DNA of 64,000 bases from Bacteroidota bacterium (lineage in GTDB: Bacteria > Bacteroidota > Bacteroidia > Chitinophagales > Saprospiraceae). The notes below the pieces were generated by a model. The model was not told the DNA's origin. It was given only the letters and a program-made list of their open reading frames with translations, and did not search any database. The stretch spans positions 1-64,000 of the forward strand of contig JAFMDF010000013.1 of NCBI GenBank assembly GCA_017857395.1. The letters run 5' to 3'. Position 1 is the stretch's first letter. The number at the start of each line of letters is the position of its first letter. This document shows positions 28,037-37,107 of this stretch, piece after piece. A program made the position numbers and the translations under genes.

Positions 28037-30751
28037 ATGCTTAAATTCTTAAAACGTTTCCTACCAGTATTTAGTTTACTGTCTTTATTTACTATTCCTA
28101 CATTTAGTCAAAGTATCCAAACCTTTAGGGAACAACCCTTATTTACCACCGGAAATGATGGTTATAATTGTTATCGAATTCCTGCGATTATTACTGCGCC
28201 CAATGGCGATTTATTAGCCTTTGCAGAAGGACGAGTAAAGGGCTGTAATGATTTTGGAGATGTGGATGTTATCCTCAAAAGAAGTACGGATAATGGATTG
28301 ACTTGGGGTAATTTAGTGGTTGTGGCAGATAATGGAAAATTACAAGCAGGCAACCCTGCACCCGTTGTGGATTTTTTAGACTCAGCCTTTCCAAACGGGC
28401 GAATTTTTTTATTTTATAATACGGGTGACGCTTCTGAACACGACATTAGAAAAGGCAAAGGATTAAGGGAAGTTTGGTATATTACTTCTACCGATAATGG
28501 ACAAAATTGGTCTGCACCAACGAACATTACCCAGTATGTCCATAAAGTAAATCAGCCCGATAAAAATCCAGCTTATAATTTTAAAGAAGATTGGCGAACG
28601 CATGCTTGTACACCAGGTCATGCGATTCAATTAACTAAAGGACAATATGCGGGTCGATTATACATTCCTTCTAATCATTCGCAAGGAACACCACAAGCCA
28701 AATTTAATGATAATCGAGCGCAAGCTTTTTATTCGGATGACCACGGCAAAACTTGGCAATTGAGTGACCCTGTGGATTTGCCCAGTTCTAATGAGGCGAT
28801 TGCGGTAGAATTATCAGACGGTCGAGTGATGCAGAATGTTCGACAACAGAATGGCGCAAGTAAAAAACGAATTGTGGCGATTAGTTCCGATGGCGGCCAT
28901 AGTTGGGACAAAACTTATTTAGACACACAATTACCTTCGCCCGTTTGCCAAGCGAGTATTCTTGATTTTAAAAATAAGAATGGGGAAAATCTACTCCTCT
29001 TTTCTAATCCAAATAGTACCAAACGACGAGAAAAAATGACGGTTCGAGCAAGTTTTGATGATGGTCAAACTTGGTTGGTTCAGAGAGAAATTCGGTCGGG
29101 CGAATCGGCATATTCAGATTTGGTGATTCAAGCAGATAATCAGATTGGGTTGCTGTATGAACAGGGGAATAATGGCGGCATTTATTATGCCCATTTTAAT
29201 GAAGTTTGGTTAATGGCGGACCAAAATTTTATCTATGATTTAGTGATTCGAAATGGGACAATTTATGATGGTTCAGGCAAAGCAGGTTGGAAAGGAGATA
29301 TTGGCATTAAAGGCGATAAAATTGTAGCGATTGAATCAAAGATAAAAGGCAAAAGTAAAAAAGAGATTGATGCCAAGGGATTAGCTGTTAGCCCAGGTTT
29401 TGTAGATGTGCATACCCATTTAGAACCTTTGCCGCTATTTCCACAAGCAGAAAGTCATATCCGACAAGGGGTAACGACTGCTTTGGGTGGTCCCGATGGT
29501 TCTTGTCCGTTGCCATTGGGTGCTTATTTGGATGACTTAGAAAAAGAGGGAATTGGTTATAATATTGGCTATTTGGCAGGACATAATTCCATTAGAAGCG
29601 AAGTCATGGGCTTAGACAACCGAGCGCCTACTTTTCCCGAATTAATCGAAATGCAATATTTAGTCAAAAAATCTATGGAAGAAGGTGCTTTTGGTATTTC
29701 TACAGGACTAAAATATTTGCCTGGGGCTTTTTCTAAATTGGATGAAGTCGTAGCGGTTTCTAAAGTTGCAGGTGCAATGGGCGGCATTTACACTTCCCAT
29801 TTACGAGAAGAAGGCTTGCAATTATTAAGTGGGGTACAAGAAGCGATTGATATTGCGGAACAAGCGGATATTCCAGTTGTTTTGACGCATCATAAAGTAG
29901 TCGGACAACCGATGTGGGGTAGTAGTAAAAAAACGACTCAAATGGTTAGCGACGCCCGAAAAAAGGGTTTGGATGTGATGATTGACCAATATCCTTATAT
30001 GGCTAGTTATACTTCTTTGAGTATTCTAATTCCATCTTGGTCGATGGCAGGTGGGCGTTATGAAGCTTTTGCTAAAAGGTGTGAGAACCCAGTTTTAAGA
30101 GATAGTATCAAACAAGGCATTATTTTTAATATTATCAACGATAGAGGCGGCAATGATTTAAAAAGAGTACAATTTTCTAAATTTAATTGGAAACCCGAAT
30201 TTGAAAGTAAAACGCTTTATGATTGGGCAATTGCGGAGGATTTAGCACCAACGCCAGAAAATGGCGCAGAATTAATTATCCAAGCCCAAATTCACCGAGG
30301 AGCAAGTTGTATTTTTCATGCAATGGATGAAGGCGATGTCGCTCGCATTATGCAGCATCCCCAAACGATGATTGCTTCGGATGGGCGATTGACGCCTTTT
30401 GGAAAAGGCCATCCACATCCAAGAGCTTTTGGTACTTTTCCAAGAGTGTTGGGCAAATATGTGCGAGAAGATAAAGTCTTAGATTTACAAACAGCTATTC
30501 ATAAAATGACCGCTTTGCCTGCTAAAAGAATGGGTTTGACCGACCGAGGAACATTGGCAATCGGCAATTATGCCGACATTACCATTTTTGACCCTACTAC
30601 GGTTATAGATAAGGCAGATTTCCAAAATCCACATCAGTATCCAGAGGGGATTCTTTATGTGTTGATTAATGGAAAAATGGTGGTGCAAAAGGGACAATAT
30701 TTTGATGTTCGAGCGGGGAAGGTTTTGCGGGGGAAGGCTTATTTGAAATAG
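28037..30751 (+). CDS. Sialidase fused to N-acyl-D-amino-acid deacylase-like domain
   Basis: 904 residues from the ATG at 28037 (in-frame TTG at 28013 ignored). A signal peptide ends near Q25. Residues about 30-390 are a GH33-type six-bladed sialidase: YRIPAI with R47 of the arginine triad, five Asp-boxes (STDNGLTW, STDNGQNW, SDDHGKTW, SSDGGHSW, SFDDGQTW), and SAYSDL with candidate nucleophile Y359. Residues about 395-904 are an amidohydrolase of the D-aminoacylase type: NGTIYDGSG, VDVHTHLE (H459, H461 metal ligands), LTHHK, and IASDGR (D782). The linker is short. It may release sialic acid and act on an N-acyl group, but the pairing is inferred. Exported; no T9SS tag. Confidence 0.85.
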   Translation: MLKFLKRFLPVFSLLSLFTIPTFSQSIQTFREQPLFTTGNDGYNCYRIPAIITAPNGDLLAFAEGRVKGCNDFGDVDVILKRSTDNGLTWGNLVVVADNGKLQAGNPAPVVDFLDSAFPNGRIFLFYNTGDASEHDIRKGKGLREVWYITSTDNGQNWSAPTNITQYVHKVNQPDKNPAYNFKEDWRTHACTPGHAIQLTKGQYAGRLYIPSNHSQGTPQAKFNDNRAQAFYSDDHGKTWQLSDPVDLPSSNEAIAVELSDGRVMQNVRQQNGASKKRIVAISSDGGHSWDKTYLDTQLPSPVCQASILDFKNKNGENLLLFSNPNSTKRREKMTVRASFDDGQTWLVQREIRSGESAYSDLVIQADNQIGLLYEQGNNGGIYYAHFNEVWLMADQNFIYDLVIRNGTIYDGSGKAGWKGDIGIKGDKIVAIESKIKGKSKKEIDAKGLAVSPGFVDVHTHLEPLPLFPQAESHIRQGVTTALGGPDGSCPLPLGAYLDDLEKEGIGYNIGYLAGHNSIRSEVMGLDNRAPTFPELIEMQYLVKKSMEEGAFGISTGLKYLPGAFSKLDEVVAVSKVAGAMGGIYTSHLREEGLQLLSGVQEAIDIAEQADIPVVLTHHKVVGQPMWGSSKKTTQMVSDARKKGLDVMIDQYPYMASYTSLSILIPSWSMAGGRYEAFAKRCENPVLRDSIKQGIIFNIINDRGGNDLKRVQFSKFNWKPEFESKTLYDWAIAEDLAPTPENGAELIIQAQIHRGASCIFHAMDEGDVARIMQHPQTMIASDGRLTPFGKGHPHPRAFGTFPRVLGKYVREDKVLDLQTAIHKMTALPAKRMGLTDRGTLAIGNYADITIFDPTTVIDKADFQNPHQYPEGILYVLINGKMVVQKGQYFDVRAGKVLRGKAYLK

Positions 30752-30851
30752 GGCGATACCACGAATAAATAAGTAATTCTTATATCCTAATATCTGTTAG
30801 GCAATACTATCCTACTGTTTTGGTAATCCTAAGATTAGAATGTACAAGTTT

Positions 30852-30920
30852 TCATCCGTGGAGGTTATCCGTGGGAGATTATTATACGTTTAATTTCCCA
30901 CGGATAACCTCCACGGATGA
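30852..30920. repeat. Perfect 25-bp hairpin before the CAR gene
   Basis: Arms 30852-30876 and 30896-30920 are perfectly complementary with a 19-nt loop. Each arm contains the word ATCCGTGG twice (or its complement). No T-run. Lies 109 nt upstream of the reductase ATG. Confidence 0.85.
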
Positions 30921-30982
30921 TTATCAATTTTTTACTTGACTATCTATTATTTATCAAGCGTTACTAAATGAAGAACTTATCT

Positions 30983-30990
30983 TACTTTTG
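30983..30990 (+). promoter_or_regulatory. -7 element candidate for CAR gene
   Basis: TACTTTTG matches TAnnTTTG, 38 nt before the ATG. No convincing -33 TTTG at the usual spacing. Confidence 0.35.
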
Positions 30991-31028
30991 CTTCTGCACT
31001 CCTAAAGAAAAATATAATTCAAAACAAA

Positions 31029-34000
31029 ATGTCAAAACCTACCAAAAAAATAAGCGACAAAAAGAGATATGTCTTACGAATGTTAGACATGATGGAAAAT
31101 GACCCTCAAATCAAAGAACTGAAACCCAATCCTGATGTAAGAGCAGCTATTTGTGCAGAACCAACGCTCGACCGAATGATTGATGTGGCTTTGACGGGCT
31201 ATAGCGATAGACCAGCTTTGGGAGAAAGAGCATATGAAATTATAACGGAAGCCGACATTAATAAACGAAACTACTTACCTAGTTTTAAAACTATCACTTA
31301 TGCCCAATTTCAAGTACGCCTGAAAGCTTTGGCAAATGCTTGGGGCTATCATCCAGTTCATAAAATAAACCCAAATGAATTTGTAGGTATTCTCGGTTTT
31401 ACAGGAATAGATTTTGTGACCTTAGATTTGGCTTGTGCGTATGCTTATACGGTGACGATTCCGTTACAAAGTAGTACTTCTGGCGCGGATTTAAATGAGA
31501 TTTTTGAGAACACCAATCCTGCTGCATTGGCAACAACTATTGGGGATTTGGAAGTAGCAGTTGACCATGTGATTCAGCATGGTGGCATGCGCAGTTTGAT
31601 TGTATTTGATTATGAGGAAAAAGCGGATATAGAGCGAAATTTATTTGAGGCGGCTAAAACTAAATTAAGCGAATCAGGTGTGCCTACCCAAATTATTGCG
31701 TTAAATGATTTACTAGCTTTTGGCGAACAAAAGACCTTTACCTTTTTACCACCCAATGAAGAAGGAGAAAGACGGATGATGGGCATTATCCACTCTTCGG
31801 GTAGTACAGGAAAACCCAAAGGGGCGATTATGCCCGAAAGTGCAGCGAAGGAATTATGGAGTGGCAGGAAGACGCAAATGCCTTCTTTATCAGTTTCTTT
31901 TTCCCCACAAAATCACTTGATTGGTCGGAATGGTTTGATTGGAACGTTGTGTTTGGGCGGAACTATTTGCTTTACTTTAAAGCCAGATATGTCTAGTTTA
32001 TTTGAAGATATTCGGATTGTCCGACCAACTCAAATGGGCTTCTTCCCACGAATTTTTGAATTGATTTATCAGCATTATCAAAGTGAAGTAACCCGTCGGG
32101 TAAAAAAAGGAGAAGGGGACGAAGCGACCATTAGCGAAATGGTCAAAAAAGAAATGAGCAAAACCTTTTTAGGCGACCGATTGACCCGTGCTTCTGTAGG
32201 TGGTGCACCTACTTCGCCAGCGGTCATGAAATTCATCAAAGAATGTTTTGAAATTTTAATTTTGGATGGTTATGGCAATACAGAATCTGGAACGGGTGGG
32301 GTAGCAGTAAACGGCATTATCAATCGTCCGATGATTACGGATTATAAACTGCGAGATGTACCAGAACTCGGTTATTATTTAACCGATAAACCTTATCCAC
32401 GAGGGGAGTTATTATTCAAAAGTAGGGTAGGGATTAGTGGTTATTATAAAGCACCCGAAGCAACGGCAGGTTTGTTTGATGAAGATGGGTTTTCTATTAC
32501 AGGCGATATTGTCGAAGAACGTGGACCTGACCATGTGGTGGTAATTGACCGTCGAAAAGATGTGATGAAATTATCGCAAGGCGAATATGTAGCTGCGGGT
32601 AAATTGGGAACTATTTTCGAGGGAGGAAGTGCCGTCATTCGACAAATTTATATCTATGGTAATTCTTTTCGGTCTTATTTATTAGCGGTAGTTGTACCCG
32701 AAGAAAAAGTGGTTCAAACGATGTTGGGAGCGGATTACAGCGAAGTTAGTTTAATCAATTTAATTAGAAGAGAATTACAACAAGTCGCTAGTGCTAAGGA
32801 ATTAAAAAGCTTTGAAGTCCCTCGAAATTTCATTATTGAAAAGGAGGAATTTACCCAAGCGAATGGGTTATTATCTAGTGTGCGGAAACGCTTAAGACCT
32901 GCGCTTAAACGAAAGTATGCGAAGCGATTAGAAGCACTTTATGAGGAACAAGCGCAACAACAAGAGGCAGATATTGAAGCTTTAAAAGACCCCAATTCCA
33001 CATTAACTACTTTAGAAAAGATTGTTAAATTATTAGAAGTTAATTTAAAAATTCAGGAAGTCGATATTTCCCAACCTTATACGTATGCCGAATTAGGGGG
33101 AGATTCTTTAGGTGCAGTCGCTTTTTCTATGTCGATGGAAAAAGTATTTGGCGTAACCATTCCTGCCAATCAAATCCTTAGTCCTACAGGAAGCCCTAAA
33201 AAATGGGCGAGTTTGATTGATAAAATGCTGTCTGAAGATGGCGATAATCAAGTAACTTTTGCCAATATACATGGCAAAGGCGCAACTGTCATTCATACCA
33301 AAGATTTAACCCTTGACCGTTTTATAGACAAAAATATCTTGGAGCGAAGTGCTTCCAGAACTTCAAGTTCTGGAAGCACTAATAGCCTAAAAACCGTTTT
33401 GTTAACGGGTGCTAATGGTTATTTGGGACATATTTTATGTTTAGAATGGTTACAAACCGTAGCGACAAAGAATGGGCAATTAATTTGCCTAATACGTGGC
33501 AAAGATGATGAGGCTGCCAAAGCTCGATTAGATGCTCAATTCAAAGGCGTAGATGCAGATTTAGAAAGGCTTTATGCTAGTTTGTCTGAAAAGCATCTAC
33601 AAGTTTGGGCAGGAGATATAACCGAACCAAATTTTGGACTAAGTGAGGAACGTTACAATCAGTTAGCAAATACCGTTGACCGAATTTGTCACCCTGCTGC
33701 CTTAGTCAATCACCGTTTAGGCTATGAACATTTATTTGGCCCAAATGTAGTCGGAACTGCCGCCATTATTCAATTGGCACTGACCCAACGAAAAAAAGCG
33801 ATTGATTTTGTCTCAACGGTAGCTGTAGAGCGCTTCTTAAATACAACCGAAATCAATAATGAAGATTCACCTTTATTAGAAAGCATTACTTTAACAGACC
33901 ATTATGCCGCAGGTTATGGCGCTAGTAAATGGGGGGCAGAATGTTTATTGCAAAAAGCACATAGTGAATTTGATTTGTCCATCAACACTTTTAGAGGAGA

Positions 34001-34577
34001 TATGATGTTGGCGCATCAGAGCTATAAAGGGCAAATCAATAAAGCGGATATGTTTACTCGCTTACTATACAGTATTATTCATACAGGATTAGCGCCGAAT
34101 TCCTTTTACCGATTAACGGCGGATGGTCAAAAAGTCAAAGCACATTATGATGGTACACCTGCGGATGTAATTGCAGCGGCTATAGTTGGGGTACATCAAA
34201 TAAGTGGTAAAGGGTATCAAACTTTCAATATCAAAAACTACCATCAAGCGGATGGCGCTTCTTTGGATGCCATTATAGATTGGATAGTATCTGCGGGTTA
34301 TCCTATTCAGCGAATTGCGGATCATAAAGATTGGTTTACCCAATTTAAAGCTAAATTAAGTGCTCTACCAGAGGAGAAACGACAGCATTCTGCTTTGGAA
34401 GTTTTGGCAGCTTTTAGTCGACCATACCCTGCTAAGTTGCGGGTTGCAGATAGTAGTAATTATCAAATTTTAGTCCAGAAATTACAGGGTGGTGCCGTTG
34501 TTCCTAGTTTAACTGAAGGATTTATTCATAAGTGCTTAGAAGATATGAGGTTATTGGAATTGATTGATTACATCTAA
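31029..34577 (+). CDS. car: Carboxylic acid reductase
   Basis: 1182 residues in adenylation - carrier - reductase order. The adenylation domain has IIHSSGSTGKPKGAIMPE (about 252-269) and a DGYGNTESGTGG motif. The carrier domain has LGGDSLGAV with S693 as phosphopantetheine site. The C-terminal NADPH-dependent reductase has LLTGANGYLG (about 790) and YGASK (Y963, K967). It activates a carboxylic acid with ATP, loads it as a thioester and reduces it to the aldehyde. The overall length and order match Nocardia/Mycobacterium CARs. Between the carrier and reductase domains (residues 774-784) a perfect palindrome is read in frame. A free phosphopantetheinyl transferase is needed; none is in the window. 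Substrate unknown. Confidence 0.9.
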   Translation: MSKPTKKISDKKRYVLRMLDMMENDPQIKELKPNPDVRAAICAEPTLDRMIDVALTGYSDRPALGERAYEIITEADINKRNYLPSFKTITYAQFQVRLKALANAWGYHPVHKINPNEFVGILGFTGIDFVTLDLACAYAYTVTIPLQSSTSGADLNEIFENTNPAALATTIGDLEVAVDHVIQHGGMRSLIVFDYEEKADIERNLFEAAKTKLSESGVPTQIIALNDLLAFGEQKTFTFLPPNEEGERRMMGIIHSSGSTGKPKGAIMPESAAKELWSGRKTQMPSLSVSFSPQNHLIGRNGLIGTLCLGGTICFTLKPDMSSLFEDIRIVRPTQMGFFPRIFELIYQHYQSEVTRRVKKGEGDEATISEMVKKEMSKTFLGDRLTRASVGGAPTSPAVMKFIKECFEILILDGYGNTESGTGGVAVNGIINRPMITDYKLRDVPELGYYLTDKPYPRGELLFKSRVGISGYYKAPEATAGLFDEDGFSITGDIVEERGPDHVVVIDRRKDVMKLSQGEYVAAGKLGTIFEGGSAVIRQIYIYGNSFRSYLLAVVVPEEKVVQTMLGADYSEVSLINLIRRELQQVASAKELKSFEVPRNFIIEKEEFTQANGLLSSVRKRLRPALKRKYAKRLEALYEEQAQQQEADIEALKDPNSTLTTLEKIVKLLEVNLKIQEVDISQPYTYAELGGDSLGAVAFSMSMEKVFGVTIPANQILSPTGSPKKWASLIDKMLSEDGDNQVTFANIHGKGATVIHTKDLTLDRFIDKNILERSASRTSSSGSTNSLKTVLLTGANGYLGHILCLEWLQTVATKNGQLICLIRGKDDEAAKARLDAQFKGVDADLERLYASLSEKHLQVWAGDITEPNFGLSEERYNQLANTVDRICHPAALVNHRLGYEHLFGPNVVGTAAIIQLALTQRKKAIDFVSTVAVERFLNTTEINNEDSPLLESITLTDHYAAGYGASKWGAECLLQKAHSEFDLSINTFRGDMMLAHQSYKGQINKADMFTRLLYSIIHTGLAPNSFYRLTADGQKVKAHYDGTPADVIAAAIVGVHQISGKGYQTFNIKNYHQADGASLDAIIDWIVSAGYPIQRIADHKDWFTQFKAKLSALPEEKRQHSALEVLAAFSRPYPAKLRVADSSNYQILVQKLQGGAVVPSLTEGFIHKCLEDMRLLELIDYI
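33348..33380. repeat. Perfect 15-bp palindrome inside the CAR coding sequence
   Basis: AGTGCTTCCAGAACT (33348-33362), TCA loop, and its exact complement (33366-33380). It is 33 nt, so it keeps frame, and encodes a Ser/Thr/Arg-rich linker at the carrier-reductase boundary. Confidence 0.88.
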
Positions 34578-34609
34578 ATCCGTTGGACATATTTTTTTGC
34601 CCCCACGGA
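34573..34609. repeat. Hairpin overlapping the CAR stop codon
   Basis: AAATCCGTTGG (34573-34583) pairs with CCCACGGATTT (34599-34609) with one mismatch; the left arm includes the TAA stop. A T-run lies in the loop instead of after the stem, so it is not a standard terminator. Confidence 0.55.
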
Positions 34610-35121
34610 TTTGTTTAGAGCATAAGTAAAAAGCTGATAATTATCCGTGTCCCTTAATTTATCCGTGGTACTGATTTTATACCACGGATAAATTAAGGGA
34701 CACGGATATTAGGTGTTTAAGATTAAATTTTAAAACATCGCTTTTGTCTAATTATATATTGTTATTTTGTGAAATGACGCACTATACACAACATGTATAC
34801 TCGTTCTCCAATTTTATATCTCCTTAATTTTTTAATCTGATAGGTTGGTATATTATTTGCCACAATAATATATTAAGCCCCTCTTTCTGTTTCCTCCCTA
34901 AATGACAATTGCCTAACAATTCAAAAGTTAATATAAGATATGTTTGAATTTTAAAATAAAATATATGATTTTTGGATTTTAAAACTACTGCAATTAAAGA
35001 CTACCATTAAGATATACTTGCCCAAATACTATTTATAAACAACATCTTACTATCAACTATTAATCCTTACACTCCTTTCTGAAAACAATCCATATACACA
35101 TAACAAACTAAATCCTGTTAT
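34578..35121. other. CAR-DUF1800 gap
   Basis: No gene. Two hairpins built on ATCCGTG words occupy 34573-34708. From 34709 to 35121 the sequence is AT-rich; TATGTTTG at 34939-34946 fits the -7 consensus but lies 175 nt from the next ATG and lacks a -33 box. Confidence 0.5.
34642..34708. repeat. Perfect 29-bp hairpin after the CAR gene
   Basis: Arms 34642-34670 and 34680-34708 are perfectly complementary with a 9-nt loop. TATCCGTG occurs twice in the left arm. The longest perfect inverted repeat seen in the window; no T-run follows. Confidence 0.9.
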
Positions 35122-36993
35122 ATGAAGAACCTTCACCAAAGGCGTCTTTTCGTCTGGTTGATTTGTTTATTGACGACTTCCTTCCTTTTTGCACAAGCAA
35201 CTCCTCAACTTATTGGCGTAGGTCAAACGCCTAATGTTAAGGTAACAACCAGTAATACTCAAGCGGGTACAGCGGGTGAGAATACTATCTCCAATGAGGG
35301 ATTCAAGCCTAATAATAATGCCGCTTCTCGATTTTTACAGCAAGCTTCTTTTGGCCCGAATTATAAGGAGATTATGGCTTTGAGTAATACTGGTTTGGAG
35401 GATTGGATAGAACAACAGTTTGCTTTGTCACGAGGTTTGAACTGCGTGCAACGAGTAACAGAAATCACGGATATAAAAAATGCTGGTGCTAATACACCTG
35501 ATGGAGGGGCATGGGATTGGTTCTGGGATTATGCTTTTTGGGAATATTCTATGACGACTTCAGATGTTTTGCGACAAAGAGTGGCTTTGGCTTTAACGGA
35601 AATTTTAGTTATTTCCCGGAATTCAGGTTTTGGCGAAAATCCTTATCCTTTTGCTAGTTTCTACGATATGTTATTGGATAATGCTTTTGGAAATTATAGG
35701 GATATTTTAGGCGCAGTTACTCGGCAACCTGCTATGGGTTTGTACCTGACTTATATGAACAACCCTAAACAAGATACTATTTATGAGCTTGATTGGGCTG
35801 TTTGGCCACCTGATACCCTTAGTCGACAAGTAGTTTTTCCTGATGAGAATTATGCTAGAGAAGTGATGCAATTGTTTACTATCGGGCTTTGTGAATTAGC
35901 TATAGATGGGACTTGCCAAAAAGATGCGAACGGAGTGGATATACCAACTTATGACAATGTGGATATAGCAGAATTTTCTAAAATTTTTACAGGCTATACT
36001 TGGGCGAATCCATGGTGCGAATTTGGTTGTAGTAGTACGGATTGGACTGGAGATATTACCCAAAATATGGTGATGCTTAATAATTATCATGACCCCGGTT
36101 CAAAAACTTTACTAAACGGGCATATAGTTCAACCTAGAAATCCAGTAGATGGGGAAGCAGATATAGACGAAGCTTTGGACAATTTATTTAATCATCCAAA
36201 TATTGGCCCATTCATCGGTAAATTATTAATTCAGCGGTTAGTTACTTCTAACCCTACATCAGCTTACGTGGCAAGAGTAGCTAAAGCCTTTAATGGGGAA
36301 AGTCATTATAGCAATCAAAGAGGAGATATGCAAGCAGTTATCAAAGCAATTTTGCTAGATGATGAAGCAAGAAACTGCGAATCTCAAAGCGACCCTAATT
36401 TTGGAATGCTGCGAGAACCATTTGTTCGTTATTTACAATTAGTCCATAGTTTTGATTTAAGTTCGCCAAGTGGCGTTTATCGCAATGTAATGAATACTAT
36501 AACGGAGCAATTTGGGCAAAAGATTTTCACTTCTCCTAGTGTTTTTAACTTTTTTCAACAAGATTATCAGCCTATTGGCCCCATTGAAGAAGCCAATTTA
36601 TATGCACCAGAATTTCAAATCACTAATTCCCAATCGATTGCAGGCTATATGAATGCCTTAAACAATTGGTTGTTCTATGGCAATGTAGTAGATGATTGGG
36701 GCTGGGGCTATGAAGGCTCATTAGATTATGAGAATGACCGTGCCGCATTGGATTTTTCTACGGAAGTGACTTTAGTAGATAATAATAAATTACCTGAATT
36801 ATTAGATCGCCTAGATTTGATTTTAGCACATGGGCAACTATCCCAACGGACTAAAGATGTGGTTATGGCGGTGCTGAAAGAAATGCCGATAGAAGGTTAT
36901 AATGAAGAAAATACTAATTTCCTAAGATTAAATCGTGTGCAAATGGCGGTTTATCTAATTATGGCTAGTCCTGAATATTTGATTAATAAGTAG
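35122..36993 (+). CDS. DUF1800 domain protein, exported
   Basis: 623 residues with a signal peptide (LFVWLICLLTTSFLFAQA, cleavage near 27). The DUF1800 region begins at NNAASRFLQQASFGPNYKEI (about 57) and includes EDWIEQQFAL, NYAREVMQLFTIGL and NHPNIGPFIGKLLIQRLVTSNPT. These proteins, of unknown biochemistry, almost always sit beside a DUF1501 gene, as here. The two are separated by 114 nt that hold an 8-nt-unit hairpin. Probably periplasmic or surface. No T9SS domain. Confidence 0.85.
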   Translation: MKNLHQRRLFVWLICLLTTSFLFAQATPQLIGVGQTPNVKVTTSNTQAGTAGENTISNEGFKPNNNAASRFLQQASFGPNYKEIMALSNTGLEDWIEQQFALSRGLNCVQRVTEITDIKNAGANTPDGGAWDWFWDYAFWEYSMTTSDVLRQRVALALTEILVISRNSGFGENPYPFASFYDMLLDNAFGNYRDILGAVTRQPAMGLYLTYMNNPKQDTIYELDWAVWPPDTLSRQVVFPDENYAREVMQLFTIGLCELAIDGTCQKDANGVDIPTYDNVDIAEFSKIFTGYTWANPWCEFGCSSTDWTGDITQNMVMLNNYHDPGSKTLLNGHIVQPRNPVDGEADIDEALDNLFNHPNIGPFIGKLLIQRLVTSNPTSAYVARVAKAFNGESHYSNQRGDMQAVIKAILLDDEARNCESQSDPNFGMLREPFVRYLQLVHSFDLSSPSGVYRNVMNTITEQFGQKIFTSPSVFNFFQQDYQPIGPIEEANLYAPEFQITNSQSIAGYMNALNNWLFYGNVVDDWGWGYEGSLDYENDRAALDFSTEVTLVDNNKLPELLDRLDLILAHGQLSQRTKDVVMAVLKEMPIEGYNEENTNFLRLNRVQMAVYLIMASPEYLINK

Positions 36994-37100
36994 TTGCGAT
37001 GTTGCCGTGTTGCCTTGTTACTATGTTGGATTAACGTTTATTAGTCTATCATAACATCACAACATCACAACAAGGCAACACCGCAACACCGCAACAACAA
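36993..37100. repeat. Hairpin with 8-nt unit arms between DUF1800 and DUF1501 genes
   Basis: Left arm 36993-37032 is five 8-nt units each starting GTT (GTTGCGAT, GTTGCCGT, GTTGCCTT, GTTACTAT, GTTGGATT). Right arm 37053-37100 is six 8-nt units each starting AAC (AACATCAC twice, AACAAGGC, AACACCGC twice, AACAACAA). The arms pair unit by unit. It overlaps the upstream stop and ends 7 nt before the next ATG. Confidence 0.85.
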
Positions 37101-37107
37101 CAATAAT

